Shown: positions 1-8,574 of the stretch, piece by piece
How positions within the stretch are numbered: the stretch's first letter is position 1
How the letters are laid out: the number at the start of each line of letters is the position of its first letter
Source of the DNA: CAZAFC01 sp964484675
GTDB taxonomy: Bacteria > Patescibacteriota > Saccharimonadia > Saccharimonadales > UBA4665
Direction of reading: 5' to 3'
Assembly (NCBI GenBank): GCA_964484675.1
Contig: CAZAFC010000003.1
Location: 1-64,000 of the forward strand
Length of the DNA stretch: 64,000 bases
Translations under genes and position numbers: made by a program
The notes under the pieces: model-generated
Told to the model about the DNA's origin: nothing
The model's database searches: none
What the model saw: only the letters and a program-made list of their open reading frames with translations

Positions 1-1
1 C

Positions 2-247
2 ACCGTGATTTTTACGGGTGGCATGGGCGAGAATGCGCCGAAGATTCGCGCGCAAATATGCGCGGGGCTGGAATTCTTGGGCATCACGCTCGACGACATG
101 CGAAATCAGGCGAGCGAGCGGCTTATCTCGGCGGATGGCGCAGGTGTTGGCGTTCATGTCATTCATGCCGACGAGGCAGCGACAATTGCGCGCGAGACAC
201 AGATTCTGTTAGACAAAAAAGCGGAGGGTGATAATGAGTCAAGCTGA
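2..247 (+). CDS. ackA: Acetate kinase, C-terminal part (5' truncated by window edge)
   Basis: Catalyses acetyl-phosphate + ADP to acetate + ATP, the cytoplasmic substrate-level phosphorylation step. Only about 81 C-terminal residues lie in the window; the frame is already open at the first bases. The segment contains the family motif [10 protein letters not shown], part of the nucleotide-binding region, and then the usual C-terminal helix ending in a polar tail. The stop at 245-247 lies inside the start of the phosphoketolase gene, so the two overlap by 14 bases and are surely one operon. Phosphoketolase makes the acetyl-phosphate that this enzyme uses. The identification is firm although most of the protein is missing. 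Confidence 0.93.
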   Translation, partial: TVIFTGGMGENAPKIRAQICAGLEFLGITLDDMRNQASERLISADGAGVGVHVIHADEAATIARETQILLDKKAEGDNESS

Positions 248-2606
248 AAATCCTTTGAACGACCAAGCGTTGCACGACATTGACGCCTACTGGCGCGCCG
301 CCAATTACCTGTCGGTCGGGCAAATTTACCTCTGTGACAATCCCCTGCTCAAAGAACCGCTTAAGCTCGAGCACGTCAAAAAGCTGCTGCTTGGCCATTG
401 GGGCACCACGCCGGGCCAAAATTTTATCTACGCGCATTTGAACCGCGTGATCAAAGCGCACGACCTCAACATGCTATATATTTCCGGCCCCGGACACGGC
501 GGCCCGGCTTTGGTCGGCAACACGTATTTGGAGGGGACTTTTAGCGAGTATTACCCCGAAGTAAGCCAGAATGCGGCGGGGCTCAAGAAATTGTTTCAGA
601 TGTTTTCGTTCCCGTACGGCCTATCCAGCCACGTGTCGCCGCAGGTGCCCGGTTCTATCCACGAAGGCGGCGAGCTTGGCTATTCCTTGAGCCATGCCTT
701 TGGCGCCATTCTGGACAATCCCGATCTTATTACGGCATGTGTTGTTGGCGATGGCGAGGCCGAGACCGGGCCGCTGGCCACTGCCTGGCACTCCAACAAA
801 TTTATAAACCCCAAAACTGACGGCGCCATTCTGCCGATTTTGCATCTCAATGGATATAAGATTAGCAACCCGACAATCTTGGCGCGGATTGAGCGCGAGG
901 AGTTGGAAGATTTGTTTCGAGGCTACGGCTGGACACCGTATTTTGTGGAGGGCGACGACCCGATGCAGATGCACCAGCTTATGGCGGCGCAACTCGACAA
1001 AGTAATGGCCGAAATTACACGAATACAGCGCAATGCCCGCGAGAATAACGATATGACTCGTCCACGTTGGCCGATGATTATTCTCAATTCGCCGAAAGGC
1101 TGGACGGGCCCGCGGGTCATTGACGGCAAGCGCATTGAGAATAATTTTCGTTCGCACCAGGTGCCGTTGGCCGTCGATGCCACCTGCCCTGAGAATGTTG
1201 CGGTGCTGGAAACCTGGCTCAAGAGTTATCGGCCGGAAGAACTGTTCGACGAACGCGGCGCGCTGCTGCCGGAGCTTGCCGCACTGGCGCCCAGCGGGCA
1301 GCGGCGCATGGGCGCCAATCCGCACGCCAACGGCGGTAGCTTTTTGCGCGAGCTCGATCTGCCGGATTTTCGTCAGTATGAGGTGAAGTTCGACAAAAGA
1401 AGCGCGAGTAACGAGGGTAACACGCATGCGCTTGGCCCCTATCTCCGTGACGTGATCAAGCAGAATCGGCAACGCAGCTTTCGTATTTTTGGGCCCGATG
1501 AGCTCGTTTCTAACCGCTTGGACGCAGTCTTTGGGGCGACGAGCCGGCAGTGGGACGCGCGCACGCGCGAAACGGATGAATTCTTGGCGACCGACGGCGC
1601 GGTGCTCGATTCGCAGCTCAGCGAGCACCAAGCCCAGGGCTGGCTCGAGGGCTACCTGCTCACCGGGCGCCACGGAATTTTCCATAGTTATGAGGCGTTT
1701 ATTCGTATCGTTGATTCTATGGTCAATCAGCACGCCAAGTGGCTCAAGATGAGCAATGAGCTGCCCTGGCGGCGGCCGATTGCCTCGCTCAATTACCTGC
1801 TCACGTCGCATGTTTGGCGGCAAGATCACAATGGCTTTACACATCAAGACCCCGGCTTTATTGATCATTTGCTCAACAAAAAAGCGGCGGTGGCGCGGAT
1901 TTATTTGCCGCCAGATGCCAATACGTTGCTTTCGACCATCGACCATTGCCTGAAGAGCCGAAACTACATAAATCTGACGATTACAGGCAAACACGACAGC
2001 CCGCAGTGGCTTTCGATGGACGAAGCGATCGAGCACTGTAGCAAAGGCATCGGTGCGTGGGATTGGGCAAGCACCGATGGAGGCGCTGAGCCGGATGTCG
2101 TGATGGCTTGTGCTGGCGACGTGCCAACGCTCGAAATATTGGCCGCTGTGTCTATTCTTCGCGAGTACATGCCAGAGCTCAAAATCCGCGTGGTGAATGT
2201 CGTCGACCTCATGCGACTGGAGCCGGACACGGAGCATCCGCATGGTCTCAGTGACGCCGACTACGATGCTCTGTTCACCAAAGACAAGGAAATAATTTTC
2301 GCCTTTCACGGCTACCCGTGGGTTGTTCACCGCCTGACGTATCGTCGCGCCAACCGCAATCTGCATGTTCGCGGCTACAAAGAAGAAGGCACGATCACGA
2401 CAGCGTTCGACATGACCGTGCGCAACGATATGGATCGCTTCCACCTGGTGATGGATGTTATCGCACGTGTCGGTCTTGCAGGCAGTGAGGCTGTGGCTCT
2501 CAAGCAGCGTATGGAACAAAAGCTGATCGAACATGCTGAGTACATACGAATGAACGGCGTGGACATGCCTGAGATTCGCAATTGGAGCTGGGTTACATCG
2601 GGGTAA
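234..2606 (+). CDS. xfp: Xylulose-5-phosphate/fructose-6-phosphate phosphoketolase
   Basis: A thiamine-diphosphate enzyme that splits xylulose-5-P (or fructose-6-P) with phosphate into acetyl-phosphate plus glyceraldehyde-3-P (or erythrose-4-P). The 790-residue length is normal for the family. Signature stretches are visible: SGPGHGGPA near residue 85, the ThDP-binding [18 protein letters not shown] near residue 165, and HLNGYKI shortly after. I chose ATG 234 because GGAGG at 223-227 sits 6 bases upstream; an in-frame GTG at 228 overlaps that site. The gene overlaps ackA, giving a complete short route from pentose or hexose phosphate to acetate and ATP. This is known in heterofermenters and has been seen in some Patescibacteria. 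I see no truncation or unusual residues. Confidence 0.97.
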   Translation: MSQAENPLNDQALHDIDAYWRAANYLSVGQIYLCDNPLLKEPLKLEHVKKLLLGHWGTTPGQNFIYAHLNRVIKAHDLNMLYISGPGHGGPALVGNTYLEGTFSEYYPEVSQNAAGLKKLFQMFSFPYGLSSHVSPQVPGSIHEGGELGYSLSHAFGAILDNPDLITACVVGDGEAETGPLATAWHSNKFINPKTDGAILPILHLNGYKISNPTILARIEREELEDLFRGYGWTPYFVEGDDPMQMHQLMAAQLDKVMAEITRIQRNARENNDMTRPRWPMIILNSPKGWTGPRVIDGKRIENNFRSHQVPLAVDATCPENVAVLETWLKSYRPEELFDERGALLPELAALAPSGQRRMGANPHANGGSFLRELDLPDFRQYEVKFDKRSASNEGNTHALGPYLRDVIKQNRQRSFRIFGPDELVSNRLDAVFGATSRQWDARTRETDEFLATDGAVLDSQLSEHQAQGWLEGYLLTGRHGIFHSYEAFIRIVDSMVNQHAKWLKMSNELPWRRPIASLNYLLTSHVWRQDHNGFTHQDPGFIDHLLNKKAAVARIYLPPDANTLLSTIDHCLKSRNYINLTITGKHDSPQWLSMDEAIEHCSKGIGAWDWASTDGGAEPDVVMACAGDVPTLEILAAVSILREYMPELKIRVVNVVDLMRLEPDTEHPHGLSDADYDALFTKDKEIIFAFHGYPWVVHRLTYRRANRNLHVRGYKEEGTITTAFDMTVRNDMDRFHLVMDVIARVGLAGSEAVALKQRMEQKLIEHAEYIRMNGVDMPEIRNWSWVTSG

Positions 2607-2653
2607 GTGCGCCTGGCCGAATCGTAAACACTATGAACATATAAGGAGTACAT

Positions 2654-3208
2654 ATGAATCGCAGCACATTAGACAAACTCATTTCATCCACTGGCCTGTT
2701 GGTGGCGGCTGTTCTCATCGCCGCCTCGTGTGCGTTGTTTTATGCGCATCATTTTGTACACTCGCAGGTCGTCAGCCAATTATCGGCAGAGAAGATTTAC
2801 TTTCCGCCAGCCGGATCGGAAGCAATAGCTACGTTGCCGACTGCCAGCAATCACGCGATGAGCGCGTACGCTGGCCAGCAATTGACAACCGGACGGCAAG
2901 CGAAGGTTTGGGCTGACGATTTTATTGCCGAACATCTGCAAAAGATCGGCGGCGGCGAAACGTATGCCCAGCTCAGCACGAAAGCACTGGCCGATCCCAC
3001 GAATACCACGCTTGCCAAGCAAGTGCAAACTGTTTTCCAGGGAGAGACTTTGCGCGGTCTGCTCCTGAACGCCTACGCCTTTGATACCATGGCGACCGTT
3101 GCCTATTTCGCGGCGCTCGGCGCGCTCGCTGCCGGCGCCCTGCTGCTTGTCCTTGCGGCGCTTGGCTTTTACCACTCGGGACGTGTCAAGGGGCAGAAGC
3201 GACGATAG
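2654..3208 (+). CDS. Small two-span membrane protein of unknown function
   Basis: A 184-residue protein of a family I do not recognise. It has a hydrophobic segment at about residues 13-33 and a second, alanine/leucine-rich one at about 148-170, followed by a short basic tail (GRVKGQKRR). This suggests both termini inside and an extracytoplasmic domain of about 110 residues. No cysteines or catalytic motifs stand out. AAGGAG at 2643-2648 gives a normal ribosome-binding site. It lies 47 bases after phosphoketolase and 127 bases before a two-component system on the same strand. It could be an extracytoplasmic sensor partner for that system, but only position suggests this. Confidence 0.75.
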   Translation: MNRSTLDKLISSTGLLVAAVLIAASCALFYAHHFVHSQVVSQLSAEKIYFPPAGSEAIATLPTASNHAMSAYAGQQLTTGRQAKVWADDFIAEHLQKIGGGETYAQLSTKALADPTNTTLAKQVQTVFQGETLRGLLLNAYAFDTMATVAYFAALGALAAGALLLVLAALGFYHSGRVKGQKRR

Positions 3209-3323
3209 CCGCGAGATTGTAGCGAGCAGCTGCTCTTGGCGCGGATCTTTTTGGCTTTTGCGCATATTCCGCCCGGACAAAAGTGCACTCGGCAGCTGGT
3301 GGCCGCAAAGATGGCAATTGACG

Positions 3324-3329
3324 TACAAT
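3324..3329 (+). promoter_or_regulatory. -10 element giving a leaderless response-regulator transcript
   Basis: TACAAT ends 6 bases before the ATG at 3336, so transcription should start at or next to the start codon. No Shine-Dalgarno sequence is present in the interval (AAAAGC) and no convincing -35 hexamer is seen. Confidence 0.45.
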
Positions 3330-3335
3330 AAAAGC

Positions 3336-4016
3336 ATGCGCCTATTAATCATTGAAGACGAAGCTCGTATCGCACAGGCGACTAAGCGGGCGCTCGAGCT
3401 ACAACACTACGCCGTAGATGTCGTTCGCGACGCCGATAGCGGGCTCGCGGCAGCAGTTGACCCGGATTATGATTTGGTAATCCTTGACCGCATGTTACCG
3501 GGCACCATGGACGGTGTTGCCGTGTGTGAGCAGGTGCGGCGGCAGCAGGTCAGCACGCCGATCATCATGCTGACGGCGCTTGGCGAGGTGGATGATCGCG
3601 TGGATGGCTTGCGAGCGGGCGCCGACGACTACTTGCAGAAACCGTTCGCCATGAAAGAATTGATCGCGCGCGTGCAAACATTGTTGCGCCGGCCGCATCA
3701 GACGCTGGGAACGCATTTGACTGTTGACGATCTTGAGTACGACCCCGTTACGCTCACGGCAACGCGCGGCGGCAAGCTCTTGGAGCTCTCGGCCAAGGAG
3801 CTAAAGTTGCTTTCGTATCTGCTGTACAATCAAGGGCAAGTGCTCAGCAAAGACAAGATTATCAGCCATGTGTGGGACGATGATGCCGTTATCGTGCCCA
3901 ACACGGTGGAGGTTTATATGGGCTACCTGCGGCGCAAGATTGACGCAGCGTTTCCCGAAAACCCGCCGCTCGTGCACACAATCCGCGGGTTTGGCTATCG
4001 CCTGGGGGTGAAATGA
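3336..4016 (+). CDS. OmpR/PhoB-family response regulator
   Basis: A cytoplasmic DNA-binding response regulator of 226 residues. The receiver domain (about 1-120) has the acidic pocket E7/D8, the phospho-acceptor D51 in the context VILDRMLPG, T80 and K102 in LQKPF. The C-terminal half (about 130-226) is a winged-helix trans_reg_C domain ending in HTIRGFGYRLG. An upstream in-frame start at 3081 would run through intergenic sequence, so ATG 3336 is preferred. It overlaps the histidine kinase by four bases (ATGA), the usual arrangement for a cognate pair. Its targets are unknown; the downstream VIT-family transporter is in the same run and is a plausible target. Confidence 0.95.
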   Translation: MRLLIIEDEARIAQATKRALELQHYAVDVVRDADSGLAAAVDPDYDLVILDRMLPGTMDGVAVCEQVRRQQVSTPIIMLTALGEVDDRVDGLRAGADDYLQKPFAMKELIARVQTLLRRPHQTLGTHLTVDDLEYDPVTLTATRGGKLLELSAKELKLLSYLLYNQGQVLSKDKIISHVWDDDAVIVPNTVEVYMGYLRRKIDAAFPENPPLVHTIRGFGYRLGVK

Positions 4017-5044
4017 TGTTTCGCTCCGCAATAGTGAGGCTGACGGTTTGGTATGTGGCGCTGGCGAGTGGGCTATGCCTGCTATTCAGCGCGGTGGTGT
4101 ACCATTTGTCCACCGGAGAGCTGGGCGAAGCGCTCAATCACCAGTACAACAGCTTCATAGATAAAGACCACGATCGAGACAATATTTTGCCGCCCGACAC
4201 AGACATACAGCGGCGGGGCAAACATTTATTTGGCGAGCTTGTGTGGTTTAACGCAGTGGTTATTGTTGGCTCGAGCGTGGTTGGCTACTTCTTGGCGCGG
4301 CGCACTTTGAGGCCGATTGAAACCGCTCACCAAACGCAGATCCGATTCACCGCCGATGCGAGCCACGAGCTACGAACGCCGCTAGCTGCCATGCGCGCAG
4401 ACACCGAGGTGGCGCTTATGGAAACAGACCTGTCGGCTCAGGCCAGGCGTACTCTGGAGGGCAATGTACACGACATCGAACGCCTCGAGAAACTGACGAG
4501 CCAGCTCTTGGATATTGCCCGCTACCAGCACAAATCATCCACCGGATTAGCGTTGCTCGACTTAGACGAAATCGTGCAAAGTGTCGCCAAGCAGCTCAGC
4601 CATGCCGCACAAGAAAAGCACATTCGGATTTCCCAAGATGTGCACCCGGCTCAGCTCATGGGCGATGAGCATGGATTGCGGCAGCTCGTTACGATCCTAT
4701 TGGATAATGCTGTCAAATATAGCCATCGAGGCGACGTGGTGCAGATATCGCTCAGCCACGACAAAACGACTGCACAGCTTGTCATACAAGATGCCGGCAT
4801 CGGCATACCTGCCGACGATCTGCCGCATGTGTTTGAGCGTTTCTATCGGTCGGCCAATGCCAAGTCGAGTAACAAAACGGCCAAAACGGCCGGTGGTTAC
4901 GGCCTTGGCCTGCCGCTGGCCCAGGAAATTGTCAGCGCTCACAATGGCGCAATTCACATGCAAAGCAGCGAGAATAGCGGCACCTCAGTGCGCGTGACGT
5001 TTCCGCTTGCTCACCCCAGTAAAGTTACAGGTTTACAACGATGA
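4013..5044 (+). CDS. Membrane sensor histidine kinase
   Basis: A 343-residue sensor kinase with two membrane spans (about 8-30 and 76-96) around a short extracytoplasmic loop of about 45 residues, too small for a classical sensor domain. The HisKA helix carries the phospho-accepting H118 in SHELRTPLAAM. The ATPase domain shows the N box (LLDNAVKYS), G1 (DAGIGIP), F box (FERFYR) and G2 (GGYGLGLPLA). It overlaps the response regulator at its start and the VIT transporter gene at its end (ATGA at 5041-5044), so three genes are translationally coupled. The stimulus cannot be read from the sequence; the small loop suggests membrane or neighbour-protein sensing. Confidence 0.94.
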   Translation: MMFRSAIVRLTVWYVALASGLCLLFSAVVYHLSTGELGEALNHQYNSFIDKDHDRDNILPPDTDIQRRGKHLFGELVWFNAVVIVGSSVVGYFLARRTLRPIETAHQTQIRFTADASHELRTPLAAMRADTEVALMETDLSAQARRTLEGNVHDIERLEKLTSQLLDIARYQHKSSTGLALLDLDEIVQSVAKQLSHAAQEKHIRISQDVHPAQLMGDEHGLRQLVTILLDNAVKYSHRGDVVQISLSHDKTTAQLVIQDAGIGIPADDLPHVFERFYRSANAKSSNKTAKTAGGYGLGLPLAQEIVSAHNGAIHMQSSENSGTSVRVTFPLAHPSKVTGLQR

Positions 5045-5748
5045 ACACACCCAAACCCCCGCATGCCGAAAAACACAAATCACAGCGCGCAGGCTGGCTC
5101 CGCGCAACTGTCCTGGGCGTTGACGACGGCGTTGTTTCTACTGCGAGTATCATGCTGGGCGTGCTGGCGGCGTCGCACAACAGTACGGCGATTCTGACGG
5201 CGGGCATCGCGAGCCTTACTGCCGGCGCCTTGTCAATGGCTGCGGGCGAGTATGTCTCCGTTAGCTCGCAAAAAGATGCCGAAATCGCAGATATCGCCAT
5301 CGAACGAAAGTCTCTTGCCGAGAATCCGCAAGAAGAGTTGGCTGAATTGGCGCAGATTTATGAGTTGCGCGGCTTGGACGCGAACCTCGCGAAAAAAGTA
5401 GCCGAACAGCTGCATCGGCACGATGCCGTGGTTGCGCATGTGCGCGACGAACTGGGCATCGACCACGAATCGCTCGCCAATCCCGCCCAAGCAGCCACCG
5501 CTTCGGCGCTGTCCTTCGCCGCCGGTGCGGTAGTGCCGATTGCGGCCGCGCTCATCGCGCCGCACCGAGCCGGCGTGTGGGCGATTACCATTGCGTCGCT
5601 TATCATGCTCGCGATATCTGGAGCGGTTGGTGCGAGCATTGGAGGTGGGCACCGATTGCGAGCGGCTTTGCGAGTATTTGTTGGGGGCGGAATCGCGATG
5701 GCGGTCACGTTTCTCATCGGCCACCTCATTGGCCATACTGGCATCTAG
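5041..5748 (+). CDS. VIT1/CCC1-family iron/manganese transporter-like membrane protein
   Basis: A 235-residue integral membrane protein of the VIT/CCC1 family, which moves Fe2+ or Mn2+ out of the cytoplasm. The typical N-terminal span has GVDDGVVSTASIMLGV. The second span carries SLTAGALSMAAGEYVSVSSQ, followed by a charged cytoplasmic region with the Glu-rich metal-binding pattern (DAEIADIAIERKSLAENPQE), and three spans at the C-terminus. It overlaps the kinase gene by four bases. Co-transcription with a two-component system suggests metal-responsive expression; this is an inference. It is slightly shorter than plant VITs but normal for bacterial members. Confidence 0.9.
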   Translation: MNTPKPPHAEKHKSQRAGWLRATVLGVDDGVVSTASIMLGVLAASHNSTAILTAGIASLTAGALSMAAGEYVSVSSQKDAEIADIAIERKSLAENPQEELAELAQIYELRGLDANLAKKVAEQLHRHDAVVAHVRDELGIDHESLANPAQAATASALSFAAGAVVPIAAALIAPHRAGVWAITIASLIMLAISGAVGASIGGGHRLRAALRVFVGGGIAMAVTFLIGHLIGHTGI

Positions 5749-5797
5749 CTTTTTGAAGAAAATGCTTTCTAGTAAGCGTATATACAGGTTCGTGACG

Positions 5798-5803
5798 TAT
5801 AGT
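5798..5803 (+). promoter_or_regulatory. -10 element of the flavin-module promoter (leaderless)
   Basis: TATAGT ends 7 bases before ATG 5811. The interval CGTGAGC is not a ribosome-binding site. Transcription would begin at the start codon of the FMN-binding protein. Confidence 0.45.
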
Positions 5804-5810
5804 CGTGAGC

Positions 5811-6293
5811 ATGAAGAAATACGTTATTGGTATCTTTATCCTCGGCATTCTGGTTGCATATAGCGCAGGCATTCGTCACGAACAGCCAAAAATCAGCCCG
5901 CCGAGTTCCCTGGCAATGAGTACTGGCCCGAGCACTACCACGAGCGGTGCTGGGTCGCCGCCCAACAATCCCACGGGCGCCACAAGCGGGAGCGGCACGA
6001 GTACCGGCAAAAGCTACAAAAACGGCACGTACACGGGTAACGTAGCGGACGCGTACTACGGAAATGTGCAAGTGCAGGCGACAATTAGCGCCGGCAAGAT
6101 TACGAATGTCACATTCCTGCAATATCCCAACACGCACTCCACATCGGTATATATCAACCAGCAAGCCATGCCTTATTTGCAGCAGGAAGCCATTCGGGCG
6201 CAGAGTGCCAACGTCAACATAATTAGCGGAGCTACATATACGAGCCAGGCATTCGCCCAATCGCTCGGCAACGCGCTCGCGCAGGCCTCATAA
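5811..6293 (+). CDS. Membrane-anchored FMN-binding domain protein, predicted flavinylated
   Basis: A 160-residue extracytoplasmic redox carrier. Residues 4-20 form a signal-anchor. A Ser/Thr/Gly/Pro-rich linker follows (about 28-67), then an FMN_bind domain like those of NqrC/RnfG (about 68-158). The motif IISGATYTS (138-145) matches the site where ApbE attaches FMN through a phosphoester; T142 of SGAT is the expected acceptor by family knowledge. The next gene, four bases on, is apbE, and then an RnfD/NqrB-like reductase, so this is probably the outer electron carrier of that chain. ATG 5811 is preferred over GTG 5805 because of the -10 element. The final acceptor is unknown. Confidence 0.9.
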   Translation: MKKYVIGIFILGILVAYSAGIRHEQPKISPPSSLAMSTGPSTTTSGAGSPPNNPTGATSGSGTSTGKSYKNGTYTGNVADAYYGNVQVQATISAGKITNVTFLQYPNTHSTSVYINQQAMPYLQQEAIRAQSANVNIISGATYTSQAFAQSLGNALAQAS

Positions 6294-6296
6294 CGT

Positions 6297-7034
6297 ATGA
6301 AACAAACAGAGATCATTATGGGCATGCCGATCACGGTCGAGATTGCCGACAGCGACGATGTAAGGTTGTTGGCCGGCATGTTTGATTTCTTTCGTGAGGT
6401 GGACAATCGCTATAGCACCTACAAAGCGGACAGCGAAATAAGCCGGATCAACCACGGCTTGCCCAAGCGCGAGTGGAGCGCAGAAATGCGCCGGATATTT
6501 CAGCTGTGTGAAATGACCAAACGGCAGACGAACGGCTACTTTGACATTGCGCACAACGGCTGCCTTGATCCGTCGGGCCTGGTAAAAGGCTGGGCTATTT
6601 GGGAAGCTGCCAAGCGGCTCCGTAGCCAAGGCGCCAGGCACTTCTATATTGAAGCGGGCGGCGATATCCAAGCTCTGGGCATGAACTCGAATGGGCAGCC
6701 CTGGGCGGTCGGTATCCGCAATCCATTCAATCGTGACGAGATTATTAAGGTATTGCGCATCACAGACGGGGGCGTCGCTACTTCGGGCACGTACATCCGC
6801 GGCCAGCATATTTATGACCCACACACGCCGGACGCAACGCTTACTGAAGTGCAAAGTTTGACGGTCATCGGCCAGAACATCTACGAGGCCGATCGCTTTG
6901 CCACGGCTGCATTTGCAATGGGCAGGCGCGGCATAGCTTTTATTGAGCACACCGCCGGGCTCGAAGGCTACATGGTGGATGCGAGCGGCGTGGCCACGCT
7001 GACGAGTGGTTTTGGGGAGTACGCGGATGCTTAA
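6297..7034 (+). CDS. apbE: FAD:protein FMN transferase (ApbE family)
   Basis: A 245-residue flavin transferase that uses FAD and Mg2+ to attach FMN covalently to a Thr/Ser of FMN_bind or NqrB/RnfD-type proteins. Recognisable family features are the N-terminal MGMPITVEI strand, the DIAHNGCLDPSGLVKGWA region, EAGGDIQALG, and the metal-site segment DGGVATSGTYIRG followed by HIYDPHT. It is short compared with the usual 300-350 residues and lacks a lipoprotein signal, so it would act in the cytoplasm or need another export route. This is notable because its presumed target domain is extracytoplasmic. It lies between that substrate gene (3-base gap) and the RnfD-like gene (8-base overlap). Confidence 0.92.
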   Translation: MKQTEIIMGMPITVEIADSDDVRLLAGMFDFFREVDNRYSTYKADSEISRINHGLPKREWSAEMRRIFQLCEMTKRQTNGYFDIAHNGCLDPSGLVKGWAIWEAAKRLRSQGARHFYIEAGGDIQALGMNSNGQPWAVGIRNPFNRDEIIKVLRITDGGVATSGTYIRGQHIYDPHTPDATLTEVQSLTVIGQNIYEADRFATAAFAMGRRGIAFIEHTAGLEGYMVDASGVATLTSGFGEYADA

Positions 7035-8556
7035 GGCGATTGATGATTTTTTGAACAAGACGACTATGTACCGACTGCTGATATATTATTTGGGCGGCCT
7101 GTTGGCCGGCGCATTTGTGCTTGGACTGTTCGGGCGCGTAGGCTTTAGTAGTATCTCTTTGATCGTGTCCACGACGATTCTACTGATTGCCTGCTGGAGT
7201 ATCAATCGCATCTTTGCCGGTATTTTCAGGGTGCCTGCCAACCACGAATCTTCGATTATCACCGCCTTGATATTGGCGCTGCTTATTACGCCCAAGCTTG
7301 GCATATATGACATCATGTTTTTGGTGGCAGCGAGCGGTCTCGCCATGGCTTCTAAATATGTGCTGACCATCAAAGACGTGCATATTTTTAATCCTGCGGC
7401 TGCGGCGGTCGTCATAACGGCGTTTGGGCCTCGTCAAAATGCGAGCTGGTGGATTGGCACGGCCGTACTGCTCCCGTTGGTGCTGGCTGGCGGCGTGTTG
7501 GTCGTCCGGAAGATCAGGCGCGAGCACATGGTGGGGGCGTTTTTGGCCACCACCTTTGCGGCAACGGCGGTGTTTGCCTGGCTTGGACATGGCAGTATGC
7601 TGACTGCCATCAAGCAGACGGCCCTGACTTCGCCGGTGTTTTTCCTGGGATCTGTCATGCTGACCGAACCGCTGACCTCGCCTGGCACGAAGACCAAGCA
7701 GACGCTTTTTGCTATGGCGGTCGGGCTGCTTGTGCCACCGCAGGTGCACCTCGGCAGCTTCTATACCACGCCTGAGCTGGCGCTCGTTATCGGCAACGTG
7801 CTTGCGTATATTCTCGATCCTCGCGTGCGGCTGTTCCCTGTTTTGACGCAGAAGATTCGTATTGCGGCCGACACGGCGGACTTTGTTTTTACCCCCGGCA
7901 GGCGACTTGCCTACCAACCGGGGCAGTATATGGAATGGACGCTCCCGCACGATCATATCGACGACCGTGGCAATCGCCGCTACTTCACGCTGGCGTCGTC
8001 GCCGACTGAACCAACTTTGCGTGTGGGCGTGAAATTCTATGACCCGAGCAGCAGCTACAAAAAAGCCATGCTCACTATGACGGACCAGACGCACATTGTC
8101 GCCGCGCAAGTGGCCGGGGATTTTGTGCTGCCCAAAAACAAGCAGCGCAAGCTTGTGTTTGTGGCGGGCGGCATCGGCGTCACCCCATTTCGTAGCATGG
8201 TGAAATACTTGCTCGATAAACATGAGCAGCGCGATGTCATTGTGCTATACGCCGCGTCCAGGGAGCGGGACATCGCCTATGCGGACGTGTTCGAACAGGC
8301 TCGCCAGCAGCTCGGCATCAGCACCACGTATGTCTTGACGAAGCCAGCGTCCGCGCAGCTGGGGCCGCATCAGCGCGCCGGCTATGTTGACGAGAACGCG
8401 GTACGCGCAACGGTGCCGGATTATCATGAGCGCACCTTCTATATCTCCGGCGGCCATCAAATGGTGCTTGCAGTGCGGGAATCACTCGTACGGCTCGGTG
8501 TGCCCAAGCGCCAGATCAAGGTGGACTACTTCGCTGGTTACACGGAGCAGAAATAA
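7027..8556 (+). CDS. RnfD/NqrB-like membrane domain fused to NAD(P)H:flavin oxidoreductase
   Basis: A 509-residue fusion. Residues about 15-270 form a multi-span NQR2/RnfD/RnfE-type domain; its motif MLTEPLTSPGT (211-221) resembles the RnfD/NqrB site where FMN is covalently attached, with T217 a candidate. Residues about 275-509 form a cytoplasmic ferredoxin-reductase module: RRYFTLASSP (317-326) is the flavin-binding R-x-[FY]-[ST] motif and VAGGIGVTPFRS (379-390) the nucleotide-binding loop, with a C-terminal VDYFAGY. The expected role is to take electrons from cytoplasmic NAD(P)H, pass them across the membrane and hand them to the FMN-binding protein. The start at 7027 overlaps apbE by 8 bases. 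The gene ends 19 bases before a convergent gene. Confidence 0.88.
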   Translation: MLKAIDDFLNKTTMYRLLIYYLGGLLAGAFVLGLFGRVGFSSISLIVSTTILLIACWSINRIFAGIFRVPANHESSIITALILALLITPKLGIYDIMFLVAASGLAMASKYVLTIKDVHIFNPAAAAVVITAFGPRQNASWWIGTAVLLPLVLAGGVLVVRKIRREHMVGAFLATTFAATAVFAWLGHGSMLTAIKQTALTSPVFFLGSVMLTEPLTSPGTKTKQTLFAMAVGLLVPPQVHLGSFYTTPELALVIGNVLAYILDPRVRLFPVLTQKIRIAADTADFVFTPGRRLAYQPGQYMEWTLPHDHIDDRGNRRYFTLASSPTEPTLRVGVKFYDPSSSYKKAMLTMTDQTHIVAAQVAGDFVLPKNKQRKLVFVAGGIGVTPFRSMVKYLLDKHEQRDVIVLYAASRERDIAYADVFEQARQQLGISTTYVLTKPASAQLGPHQRAGYVDENAVRATVPDYHERTFYISGGHQMVLAVRESLVRLGVPKRQIKVDYFAGYTEQK

Positions 8557-8574
8557 TGCGCCGTGGTGCTGCTC

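Noticed and set aside
621..2534. A 637-codon open frame antisense to phosphoketolase
   Set aside because: It has no family features and mirrors the codon pattern of xfp; long antisense frames are expected opposite GC-rich genes. The same applies to the long antisense frames at 7180-8223, 10218-11435, 20389-21765, 23336-24178 and 33697-35316.
3336..5044. Recoded UGA (as in SR1/Gracilibacteria)
   Set aside because: TGA ends the response regulator (4014-4016) and histidine kinase (5042-5044) exactly at coupled starts, and no conserved gene needs TGA read through.
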